Shown here in pieces: positions 1 to 6,841 of a DNA stretch of 15,024 nucleotides. The stretch covers positions 1 to 15,024 of the forward strand of contig JAKJAB010000054.1 of assembly GCA_022707725.1 (NCBI GenBank), written 5' to 3'. The first letter of the stretch is position 1. Each line of letters opens with the position of its first letter. The stretch is from Chloroflexota bacterium. GTDB taxonomy: Bacteria; Chloroflexota; Anaerolineae; B4-G1; SLSP01. Under the pieces are notes generated by a model. It searched no databases and was not told the DNA's origin. It worked only from the letters and a program-made list of their open reading frames with translations. Made by a program: the position numbers and the translations under genes.

Positions 1-533
1 TCGGGGTGGAAATCCACGTGGTAGCGCAGTCCCTTTGGATCGTACACGTCGATGTCTTCCGTGGCGACGTTGAGATCGCCCACCCACACCAGCAGGTCGT
101 CGGGCGAGTAATGCCGTTCGAGGAGCGCGCGCAGCCGCGCCAGCCAACGCAGCTTGTACTGGAAGTGCTCCGACTCCACCTCGCGGCCCTGCGGGACGTA
201 GCTGTTGACCACCGTGACGCCGTGATAGATGGCGCGCAGCAGGCGTGGTTCGTCTGCGCCGTCGCCGTTCTCAGCCTCGTCATCGAAGCCGGCGACGATA
301 GACTCCGGCGGCACTTTGCTGATGATAGCGACGCCGGAATAGGCTTTCTGCCCGCGAAAGATCACGTGGTATCCGGCGTCCTCGATGGGCTGTGCGGGGA
401 AATCCTTGTCCTGCACTTTCGTCTCCTGAACGCAGAGCACATCCGGTTGTTCGCGGGCCAGCCAGTCGAGAATTTGATCGAGCCGGCTGCGGATCGAATT
501 GGCGTTGAAGGTTGCGATTTTGAAATTAGTCAT
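1..533 (-). CDS. xth: Exodeoxyribonuclease III, C-terminus beyond window
   Basis: This is the N-terminal 177 codons of an exonuclease III/AP endonuclease of the endonuclease-exonuclease-phosphatase fold, which would cut DNA at abasic sites and trim 3' ends in base-excision repair. Visible family motifs include the opening KIATFNANSIRSR, the QPDVLCVQETKV block that carries the metal-binding Glu, the GQKAYSGVAI block, VNSYVPQG, and VGDLNVATEDIDV, which holds the catalytic Asp and Asn. E. coli XthA is about 268 residues, so roughly 90 residues and the last His-containing motif lie to the left of the window. The start is the ATG at 531-533, nine bases after the ybjN-like stop, so it is probably translated as the third gene of the prs operon. 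No good Shine-Dalgarno precedes it, which suggests reliance on coupling. The family assignment is firm; the catalytic completeness cannot be judged because the gene is cut. Confidence 0.93.
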   Translation of the reverse strand, partial: MTNFKIATFNANSIRSRLDQILDWLAREQPDVLCVQETKVQDKDFPAQPIEDAGYHVIFRGQKAYSGVAIISKVPPESIVAGFDDEAENGDGADEPRLLRAIYHGVTVVNSYVPQGREVESEHFQYKLRWLARLRALLERHYSPDDLLVWVGDLNVATEDIDVYDPKGLRYHVDFHP

Positions 534-542
534 TGTTGGAGG

Positions 543-1061
543 TCAATCCTCGATGTCGCGGATGGCTTCCGCGGGAGTTTTGTTCCCGTACATCAAGCCG
601 AGTAGACCGGGGAGGTACAAATCCATCGTGTGGACGGCGGGATACATCGCGTTCTTGATCAACGTGGGCGTGAGCGGCTGGCCCTCGAAGTCGAGGCTGC
701 TCTTATAGCGCACCTCACCGTCGGAGTAATCCATCTCGAAGTTGCCGATGCGCAGGCCGTAGTTGGCGCGCGTGATGTACTCGGCCACGTGCGCGTACAT
801 CGGTTCCGGCGTCTTGACGGGCGCGATGACGTAGAAGAGGAACTGCTCCAGGTCCACGCGGATTTGCGCGTAGCAGCGCAGTTCCCCGTTTTTGCCCGCG
901 AAGTAGACGCGATGGATGGTCTTCTCGTCCAACTGTTGCGGATACCAGCCATCATCCTTGAGAAACTGGGTGAGGGCGGCAAATGCACGTTCGCCGTTGG
1001 CGTGGTCCTCCGGCTTCAGCGATTCGCCGGTACGTCCATTGGAAGCTGTGTGTTCTGGCAT
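543..1061 (-). CDS. YbjN domain-containing protein
   Basis: This 172-residue soluble protein resembles the YbjN family, whose fold is like type III secretion chaperones and whose biochemical role is not known. The pattern that supports the call is a helical start (ALTQFLKDDGWYPQQ), a run of beta strands in which charged and aromatic residues alternate (RCYAQIRVDLEQFLFYVIAP), and a middle helix (MYAHVAEYITRANYGLRIGNFEMDY) followed by YKSSLDFEGQPLTPTLIKNAMYPAVHTMDLYLPGLLGLMYG. There is no signal peptide or membrane segment. The ATG lies nine bases after the prs stop, and the Shine-Dalgarno AAGGAGG overlaps the end of the prs stop codon, so translation is very likely coupled. It sits between PRPP synthetase and exonuclease III, which gives no clear clue to function. 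Confidence 0.82.
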   Translation of the reverse strand: MPEHTASNGRTGESLKPEDHANGERAFAALTQFLKDDGWYPQQLDEKTIHRVYFAGKNGELRCYAQIRVDLEQFLFYVIAPVKTPEPMYAHVAEYITRANYGLRIGNFEMDYSDGEVRYKSSLDFEGQPLTPTLIKNAMYPAVHTMDLYLPGLLGLMYGNKTPAEAIRDIED

Positions 1062-1070
1062 AGTTCCTCC

Positions 1071-2015
1071 TTAGCCAGGGATCGACCAAAACTCGAACAA
1101 CGATCCTACCGATTCACCCTGCACGTTGCGACGGATGACTTCACCGAAGATCGAGCCGACCGAAAGCACGCGCAGGCGTTGTGGGCGCTGGTTCTCCTTG
1201 AGTGGTACGGTGTCGGTGACGATGATCTCGTCGATTTCCTCGATGCCGTTGAGCCGCTCGACGGCAGGGCCGGTGAACAGGCCGTGCGTGCCGATGATGG
1301 TGAATTTGTGGACATTGCACGTCTTCAGATACTTGATCGTTTCGATGATCGTTCCGGCAGTGGCGATCTCGTCATCCAAAATGATCACGTCCTTGCCCCA
1401 CACATCACCCATCATCCCGGTGATGGCGACCGAGTCGTCGGTGAGGCGCTGCTTCTCGCCGGCTGCCACGGGCAGCTTGAGCGCGCGTCCCAGCTTGGTC
1501 GCCCGTTTGGCGTGCCCAATGTCGGGCGCGACAATGACGCTGTTGTTGAGGTCCTTCGTCTTCAAGTGTTCGACGAAGACCGAGTGTGCAGTAAGGTGAT
1601 CGGTCGGCACGCGGAAGAAACCGTGGACCTGCGGGGAGTGCAACGTCATCGTGATGACGTGGGTGGCGCCGGCAGTGGTCAGCAGGTCGGCAACCAATCG
1701 TCCGGCGATGGAGATGCGCGGCGCGTCCTTCTTATCCGAGCGGGCGTAGGAGTAGTAGGGAATCACCGCGTGGACGCCGGACGCTCCGGCGCTGCGCGCG
1801 ACATCCAGCATCAACATCAACTCCACCAGATTGTCGCTGCACGGCGGCGACAGCGGCTGGATGATGAAGACCTGCTTCGAGCGCACGCTGACGCCCAGGT
1901 GGACGAAATAGTTATCGTTGGAGAACTTGCGGCTGATGGATGGGCTGACTTCCAGCCCTAAATAATGTGCGATGTTCGATGCCAATTGAGGATGCGCGAG
2001 GCCGCTGAAAATCAT
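1071..2015 (-). CDS. prs: Ribose-phosphate pyrophosphokinase (PRPP synthetase)
   Basis: This enzyme would make PRPP from ribose-5-phosphate and ATP for nucleotide, histidine and tryptophan synthesis. With the chosen start it has 314 residues, the usual length. It opens MIFSGLAHPQLA, carries the ATP-loop motif YARSDKK (residues 90-96), TMTLHSPQVHGFF (123-134), the PDIGHAKRATKL segment (164-175) and the PRPP-binding loop LDDEIATAGT (213-222). The sequence is divergent: FPDGE near residue 31 is FSNDN here, and the KRR motif is EKQRLTDD. It may therefore be a lineage-specific paralogue, and activity is inferred. The start is the ATG at 2013-2015, which has GGAGGGG just upstream and gives the canonical length. 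The frame stays open to an ATG at 2126, adding 37 residues with a poor ribosome binding site. A TTG at 2088-2090 has AAGGAG before it. First gene of the prs-ybjN-xth operon. Confidence 0.93.
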   Translation of the reverse strand: MIFSGLAHPQLASNIAHYLGLEVSPSISRKFSNDNYFVHLGVSVRSKQVFIIQPLSPPCSDNLVELMLMLDVARSAGASGVHAVIPYYSYARSDKKDAPRISIAGRLVADLLTTAGATHVITMTLHSPQVHGFFRVPTDHLTAHSVFVEHLKTKDLNNSVIVAPDIGHAKRATKLGRALKLPVAAGEKQRLTDDSVAITGMMGDVWGKDVIILDDEIATAGTIIETIKYLKTCNVHKFTIIGTHGLFTGPAVERLNGIEEIDEIIVTDTVPLKENQRPQRLRVLSVGSIFGEVIRRNVQGESVGSLFEFWSIPG

Positions 2016-2213
2016 CGTCCCCTCCAACGGCGTTGCCGTAGTCCGCTCCGGCAATACATAGATTTCCTGTTCGGTCTGTCTCTCGGTCAACTCAAACTCC
2101 TTCTGATCCTGTGAATAAAAATGCATCCACTGTACGATAGGCCGTTCGCCCTGGACCGGCGTTGGGACGCGCCAGGCCCGGCACTCTGGGCGTGGGGGTG
2201 GCCTGTGATTCCT

Positions 2214-2241
2214 ATTTTATCCATACTCCGTTTAGGGTCAA
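2214..2241 (-). promoter_or_regulatory. Sigma70-type promoter for prs operon
   Basis: On the minus strand, TTGACC (2236-2241) and TAAAAT (2214-2219) are separated by 16 bases; each matches the consensus hexamer at five of six positions. Transcription would start near 2207 and leave a leader of about 190 bases before the ATG at 2015. It begins four bases beyond the stop of the broken S9 peptidase gene, so prs appears to have its own promoter rather than depending on read-through. Confidence 0.6.
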
Positions 2242-2244
2242 ATG

Positions 2245-4157
2245 CTAGAGGTTCTCGATCTCCACCGGCTCCACAGGTTCGGCCAGTTCGAAGCCGAAGA
2301 TGCGCCCGTAGAAATACAGTTCGGCATCCAACGTGCGTTTGATGTTCTCGGCGCGGCGAAACCCGTGTTGTTCGCCCTCGAAGGGCAGGTACGCCACAGG
2401 AATACCTTTCATACGTAATGCGCCGACCATCGTTTCAGCCTGGGACGGCGGCACGACTTTGTCCTCCAACCCCTGGAAGAAGATCACCGGGCAATTGAGC
2501 TGCGCGATATGGTGGACGGGGGAGCGCGCCGCGTACAGGTCGCGCCGCTCCGGGTACGGTCCGACGAGGCGATCCAGATAGCGGGACTCGAATTTGTGCG
2601 TGTCGGTTGCCAGACCTTCGAGATCGCTCACGCCGAAGTGGCTCGCGCCGGCGTGGAACACGTCGCGGAACGTCAGCGCGCAGAGCGTGGTATAGCCGCC
2701 CGCGCTGCCTCCACGAATCGCCAGTCGCGCCGGATCGACCAGCCCCTGGTCGGCCAGATAGCGTGCGCCGTTGGCGCAGTCGTCCACATCGACGATGCCC
2801 CATTGCCCGTTCAGACGCTCGCGGTAGGCGCGCCCGTAGCCGGTGCTGCCGCCGTAGTTCACGTCGAGGACGGCGAAACCGCGACTGGTCCAATACTGGA
2901 TTCCCAGACTCAGCGCGCTGGAAGTTGCCCCTGTCGGTCCGCCGTGGCTGAGGACGAGCAGCGGCGGTTTTTTGCCTTCCGGCGCGGCGTAGTCCTGGTT
3001 CTGCGGCGAGTAAAAGATGCCGTGCGCCGTCAACCCGCCGGTAGTCGGAAATTCGACAGACTGTGGTTTGGACAGATAACCAGGGTCAACTTCGATGGCA
3101 TTCGCACGCTTGAGAACTGTCTGCTGTCCTGTGGCGAGGTCCAGAAGTACGAGGGAGCCGGCCTGGGTGGGCGATGCGCCACGCAACAGCGCCTTCCCTG
3201 GCGCGGCCTGGATGCTGCCGATGCTGGTGTAGGGGACATCCAGCGGTGTGAGGCTTTTGCTCTCGGTGTCCAGGCTGGCCAGATAGTCGATGCCGTCTTT
3301 CGTATAGATGCAGATGATCCGTTCAGCGGATTCGAAGGCGTAAGCAGACATGCCGCCTCCATTGTGACGAGCCGTTCGATGCCTTCGTTGCCTAGCCGGT
3401 ACAGATTCCACCACCCACTGCGATCCGACGCGAAGGTGAGCCGTCCGTCGGGCGACCACGCCGGTTGGAAGATCGATTCGTTCTCGCCGCCCGCCGCCAA
3501 CACGGCGTTCGCCAACGTTCCGTCGGGCTGCACCTCGGCGATCCATAGCTCCGTGCCGTCCCACGGCATGTTGGGATGTCGCCAGGTGAGCCAGGCGAGC
3601 GTGTTCCCGTCGGGGCTGAGGCGCGGCGTGGCGTAGAAGTCGTTGCCGGAGACGAGGACGTGTTGCATCTGGCTGCCGTCCAGCGCGAGGGCAGCGATGG
3701 TGTTCACCGCCTCGCCGTGGGCGGCGGCGGCCTCGCCGTGGTCTTCGCGGACACAGATCAGGCGGTTGCGCGCCGAATCCATCACGCAATCGGCGTAGCG
3801 CAGCGGCGCTTCCGGCGTGATTGCCTCCGGCGCGCCCCCCGGCGCGATGCGATACAACCGCTGGTCGGCGAAATTGCTGAAGAACATGACCCCGCGATCC
3901 ACCAAAACGGCCCCGCCGCCGTACTCGTGGACGCGGGTGCGCGCGTTGAACGGCGCGGGGTTCACGTCGCTGGCGCTTCCGTCTGGCGCGCGCCGGACAA
4001 TGACGTTGCGCCCGGCCTCGGCGGGACGGCCTTCCGTCCAGTATACGTCGTCGCCGTCGAATATGCCGCCGCCTAAACCGATAGACTGCGAGACGATCAA
4101 GTCGGATGTGATGGGAGACTTCCATGCGCCATAAGGCGCCACGTGTCGGGTTGTCAC
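2245..4157 (-). pseudogene. S9 family peptidase (prolyl oligopeptidase type), frameshifted
   Basis: The intact gene would encode a cytoplasmic serine peptidase of about 645 residues that removes dipeptides or acylated residues from short peptides (S9C/acylaminoacyl-peptidase-like). The first part, from the GTG at 4155-4157 (AGGAGG seven bases upstream), gives 268 residues of beta-propeller with repeats such as FQPAWSPDGRLTFASDRSGWWNLYRL, ending VTMEA. The frame then shifts near 3350-3356 and continues as MSAYAFESAERIICIY, 368 residues to the stop. This half carries the alpha/beta hydrolase: LSHGGPTGA (oxyanion region), catalytic Ser in RGGSAGG, Asp in GLEDKVVPP and His in GEQHGF. In relatives, as I recall, a stretch like EFGxPQWVFG links MEA to MSxYAF; its absence fits a deletion of about 28 bp. 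The C-terminal half could be translated alone from the ATG at 3349-3351, where GGAGG lies four bases upstream. It could also be an assembly error. Confidence 0.85.
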
Positions 4158-4190
4158 CGTGCTACCTCCTGCCTGTGTTGGATATGGGAA

Positions 4191-4219
4191 AGTGTACCCC
4201 AGTTTGTGGAATTTGTCTA
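4191..4219 (-). promoter_or_regulatory. Sigma70-type promoter for the S9 peptidase gene
   Basis: On the minus strand TAGACA (4214-4219) and TACACT (4191-4196) are separated by 17 bases, matching the -35 and -10 consensus at five and four positions. Transcription would begin near 4184, about 27 bases before the GTG start and upstream of its AGGAGG site. That the promoter and ribosome binding site are intact suggests the reading-frame damage is recent or artefactual. Confidence 0.5.
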
Positions 4220-4262
4220 TCACTGACCCTATTTCGACTTCGCGCGTGGCGTGGACAGAGTA

Positions 4263-4271
4263 TGCTATAAT
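4263..4271 (+). promoter_or_regulatory. Extended -10 promoter for restriction-modification genes
   Basis: TGCTATAAT gives a perfect TATAAT (4266-4271) with the TGn extension. No good -35 box is seen 16-18 bases upstream. A start near 4278 would place the GTG at 4317 about 40 bases into the transcript and would exclude the GTG at 4251 as the translation start. It is divergent from the S9 peptidase promoter, whose -35 box lies about 45 bases away. Confidence 0.55.
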
Positions 4272-4316
4272 GAAAGTGGTTACAGGTTTTCGAAAAGCAG
4301 AGAGGGTGCAACTATA

Positions 4317-4961
4317 GTGAATTCTTCAACCCTTGAAACCCGCGAGCGCGAACTGAAAAAGCGCTGGGCCTTCCCCTACCGCTGGGGCCGGGTGCAGAAC
4401 AACCTCTTCGACGCCCAAACGCGCTTCGTCTACGACGAACCGTCCTTCGACGCGCTGCGCGCGGAGTTGGAACGCCGTTTTGGGGCCGCGCCGCAACGCG
4501 AGGCGTTCTTCGATTACGCGCTGAACCGCTGGTACAACTTCTGGTCGGCGCGGGCGGTGGAGGAGATGTTCGCCGCGCTGGACGGTGTGATCCCGGCGGA
4601 GAATCGGCGGGATCGTCTGGTCGATTTTACGCTCAAGGGCGTGCGCTTCGATCATAAAACCTCCATCTTCCCGCGTGGGTTTGGTCACGATCTCACCTAC
4701 GCGGTCAACCACCCGGCGGCGCTCATCGAGTGGCTGTACCGCGCGCAGAGCCAGGAGCAGCGCCAACACTACGCCAACCGGTTGTTCATCGTCTTGTACG
4801 CGACCGGCGGCGCGCATTGGAAGCTCAAAGCTGAACTGACGTGGCTGAGCGGCATTATCAGCGACTACGTGGCGACGTTCGATCCCGCGCGCCTGCACCG
4901 GTTTGCCTTCACGCCGGAGCAGGAGACGCTATCAGACAGTATCTGGGCGATTCGGTGTTGA
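4317..4961 (+). CDS. Putative type II restriction endonuclease-like protein, PD-(D/E)XK type
   Basis: A 214-residue soluble protein with no signal peptide. I recognise a pattern typical of small nucleases paired with methyltransferases: NRWYNFWSARAVEEMF, then RLVDFTLKGVRFDHKTSIFPRGF (residues 101-122). Here Asp103, eight residues, then Asp112-His-Lys114 fits the D-Xn-(D/E)XK active site of the PD-(D/E)XK fold, and RLFIVLYA (155-162) looks like the following core beta strand. The nuclease role is an inference; the recognition sequence cannot be read. The GTG at 4317 was chosen because it lies downstream of the TATAAT at 4266 and has GAGAGGG about ten bases before it. The open frame runs back to a GTG at 4251, but that lies before the promoter. 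The methyltransferase starts four bases after this stop, so the two genes are almost certainly one transcript. Confidence 0.68.
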   Translation: MNSSTLETRERELKKRWAFPYRWGRVQNNLFDAQTRFVYDEPSFDALRAELERRFGAAPQREAFFDYALNRWYNFWSARAVEEMFAALDGVIPAENRRDRLVDFTLKGVRFDHKTSIFPRGFGHDLTYAVNHPAALIEWLYRAQSQEQRQHYANRLFIVLYATGGAHWKLKAELTWLSGIISDYVATFDPARLHRFAFTPEQETLSDSIWAIRC

Positions 4962-4965
4962 AGCA

Positions 4966-6060
4966 ATGACGACCAACAATCTTGACGACGATACCGACAT
5001 TATCCTTGAACGCGCCGTGTTGCTTGACCTGCTGGACGCTTGCCTGGCCAGTAATGACCTGGAGATTGTGCGCGACCAAATCGGCGAACTGCGCGCGCGA
5101 GCGGGGGTGTGGGAACCGGGCGGGATATGGGATACAGCCCCTACCGAAGAGGCGTGCGTGACCTTTCCTCGCGATGTGCTGCTGGCCGACCTGGACCAAA
5201 TCCTCGCCACGCGCACGCTGCAACGCACCCACTACTACATCGCGCGCCTGCGCAAAGCCGCCGTCGAAGTCCGCTCCGGCAAAATCAACGACATCAACCT
5301 GAACCGCTGGAAGGAATACGACGAAATCATCACCGACAGCCTGTGGGTGATGGAGCGGCGCGACAGCTCCGGCGCGCACAAGGCCTGGTACTGGGGCAAC
5401 TTCATCCCGCAGATTCCCCACCAGATGCTCCTGCGCTACACCAAACGGGGCGATTGGGTGCTGGACACCTTCGTCGGCAGCGGCACGACGCTGTTGGAGT
5501 GCCTGCGCCTGGGCCGCAACGGCATCGGCATCGAGCTGAACGCGGACATCGCCGCGCGCACCCGCGAGCTGGTGGCGACCGCGCCAAATCCACACGACAT
5601 CGTCGCGGACGTGGTGGAAGGCGACAGCCGCGCCGTGGATTACGCGGCGCTGCTGGCGGAGCGCGGCGTCGCGCAGGTGCAGTTGGTGCTGATGCATCCG
5701 CCCTACCACGACATCATCCGCTTCAGCGAGGACGAGCGCGACCTCTCCAACGCAGCTTCGGTGGACGCCTTCGTGACGCAGTTCGCGGAGATCGTGGCGC
5801 GCGTGACGCCCGTCCTGGAGCGCGGGCGCTACCTGGCGATCGTCATCGGCGACAAGTACGTCAAGGGCGAGTGGATTCCACTCGGCTTTTACCTGATGCA
5901 GGCCGTACAGGCGCAGGGGTACACGCTCAAGAGCATCATCGTCAAGAACTTCGATGAGACGCGGGCCAAACGCGAGCAGAAGGAACTGTGGCGCTATCGC
6001 GCGCTCGTTGGCGGATTTTACATCTTCAAACATGAGTATATACTCTTGTTTCAGAGATAA
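4966..6060 (+). CDS. DNA methyltransferase (N6-adenine/N4-cytosine family)
   Basis: A 364-residue S-adenosylmethionine-dependent DNA amino-methyltransferase. Residues 141-176 (WYWGNFIPQIPHQMLLRY, then a strand into DTFVGSGTTLLEC) form the SAM-binding motifs X and I, and GIGIELN (187-192) looks like motif II. The catalytic motif IV appears as MHPPYHDIIRFS (243-254), downstream of motif I. The usual first residue of the (D/N/S)PPY tetrad is His here. The first 120 residues are helical, have no motif I recognise and may carry the target-recognition part. The ATG at 4966 starts four bases after the nuclease stop. An upstream in-frame codon at 4903 overlaps that gene and is not preferred. Likely role: protecting the host sites cut by the upstream nuclease. 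A stand-alone regulatory methylase is the alternative. Confidence 0.88.
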   Translation: MTTNNLDDDTDIILERAVLLDLLDACLASNDLEIVRDQIGELRARAGVWEPGGIWDTAPTEEACVTFPRDVLLADLDQILATRTLQRTHYYIARLRKAAVEVRSGKINDINLNRWKEYDEIITDSLWVMERRDSSGAHKAWYWGNFIPQIPHQMLLRYTKRGDWVLDTFVGSGTTLLECLRLGRNGIGIELNADIAARTRELVATAPNPHDIVADVVEGDSRAVDYAALLAERGVAQVQLVLMHPPYHDIIRFSEDERDLSNAASVDAFVTQFAEIVARVTPVLERGRYLAIVIGDKYVKGEWIPLGFYLMQAVQAQGYTLKSIIVKNFDETRAKREQKELWRYRALVGGFYIFKHEYILLFQR

Positions 6061-6085
6061 CGCTCAACGGTCAGGATGAAAACCG

Positions 6086-6463
6086 ATGAAGACAATTCTG
6101 ATTATGGAAGATGACCCGCACCAGTCGCGGTTGATGCAGCGGCTGCTCGAACGCGCCGACTACCGCATCTTGATCGAATCGAATGGCGAAAGCGGTTTGC
6201 GAGCGGCGATGCTGTCACACCCCGATCTCATTCTGTTGGATATGGGCCTGCCTGACCTCGACGGGCAAACGGTCGCCGGACTACTCAAAGCCTCCGACAC
6301 GCTGTCCAAGATCCCGTTGGTGGTGGTGACGGCATGGCCCCAGGATACGGCGGCGGCGATTGCCAAAGCGTATGGCTGCGACGGCTACATCTCCAAACCG
6401 GTTCACGCCCGCGAGTTTGCTGCACAGATCGCGGATTTCTTGAAAGAAAAACCGGCGTCGTAA
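6086..6463 (+). CDS. Single-domain response regulator (CheY-like receiver)
   Basis: This 125-residue protein is a receiver domain with no output domain. The phosphorylation site residues are all present: acidic pair Glu8/Asp9-Asp10, phospho-acceptor Asp52 in LLDMGLPDLDG, Thr82 in VVVTAW and Lys104 in YISKPV. It would therefore be phosphorylated by a histidine kinase and act through protein contacts, as in phosphorelays or as an allosteric partner. It begins 25 bases after the methyltransferase stop, with AGGA nine bases before the ATG, so it may be cotranscribed with the restriction-modification genes, but no kinase is next to it. Its stop codon is in the loop of a strong terminator hairpin. 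Confidence 0.95.
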   Translation: MKTILIMEDDPHQSRLMQRLLERADYRILIESNGESGLRAAMLSHPDLILLDMGLPDLDGQTVAGLLKASDTLSKIPLVVVTAWPQDTAAAIAKAYGCDGYISKPVHAREFAAQIADFLKEKPAS

Positions 6464-6477
6464 CCGACGCCGGTTTT
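6447..6477. terminator. Bidirectional intrinsic terminator overlapping a stop codon
   Basis: A perfect 13-bp stem (6448-6460 with 6465-6477) with a four-base loop, TAAC, that holds the response-regulator stop codon. The stem is GC-rich and ends in TTTT on the plus strand and TTTTT on the minus strand, so it can stop both the plus-strand operon and the minus-strand beta-grasp gene that ends at 6515. Confidence 0.85.
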
Positions 6478-6514
6478 GATGTCTGGTATGAGGGTTGGTA
6501 AGGGCTGCGCCGTC

Positions 6515-6841
6515 TCACACGACGAGCGCAGCCATATCGTGACCGAAAATCCCCAACCGATCTCCTGGTTTTAGCACCACGTCCGCTTCGCGCCGGTGCA
6601 CATTCGCCTGCGCTTGCCGGTATCCTAGCCACGGCGCCATACTGTTGTGCGTCGAAAAGAGCGCGCCGTTCAAAAAGATGTGGCAGACCTCATCTTCGGT
6701 GATGCCCGCGTGTGCCAGCGCAGTGCGGACCGTATCCCCGGCCTGGAGTTCAATCCGCACCACGTTTTCGCGGTCGGCGCGCGGGTCCGGCGCGTACTTG
6801 CGCAGCTTGCCGTACAGGTGAATTTCGACAGGCGTGTCCAT
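6515..6841 (-). CDS. MoaD/ThiS-like beta-grasp protein without C-terminal Gly-Gly
   Basis: A 108-residue protein with a ubiquitin-like beta-grasp pattern: EIHLYGKLRKYAP at the start, a central helix DTVRTALAHAGITEDEVCHIFLNG, and the DVVLKPGDRLGIFGHD block (87-102), as in MoaD/ThiS sulfur carriers. Sulfur carriers end in Gly-Gly, which becomes a thiocarboxylate; this one ends GHDMAALVV, so it should not carry sulfur in the standard way and may be a regulatory or structural relative. Its ATG directly follows the TAA of the hemerythrin-PAS gene, and the ribosome binding site GAGGAGG lies inside that gene's last codons, so translation is coupled. Last gene of the ferredoxin operon. Confidence 0.75.
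   Translation of the reverse strand: MDTPVEIHLYGKLRKYAPDPRADRENVVRIELQAGDTVRTALAHAGITEDEVCHIFLNGALFSTHNSMAPWLGYRQAQANVHRREADVVLKPGDRLGIFGHDMAALVV

Noticed and set aside
630..1961. Long plus-strand open frame
   Set aside because: It is antisense to ybjN and prs and carries no recognisable domain.
3352..4125. Continuous open frame extending the S9 hydrolase half upstream on the minus strand
   Set aside because: Its translation is Arg-rich and unlike any protein, while the neighbouring frame gives clear beta-propeller repeats; it is the shadow of the N-terminal half.
4251..4316. Upstream GTG start for the nuclease gene
   Set aside because: The TATAAT at 4266-4271 lies within this stretch, so it would not be in the transcript.
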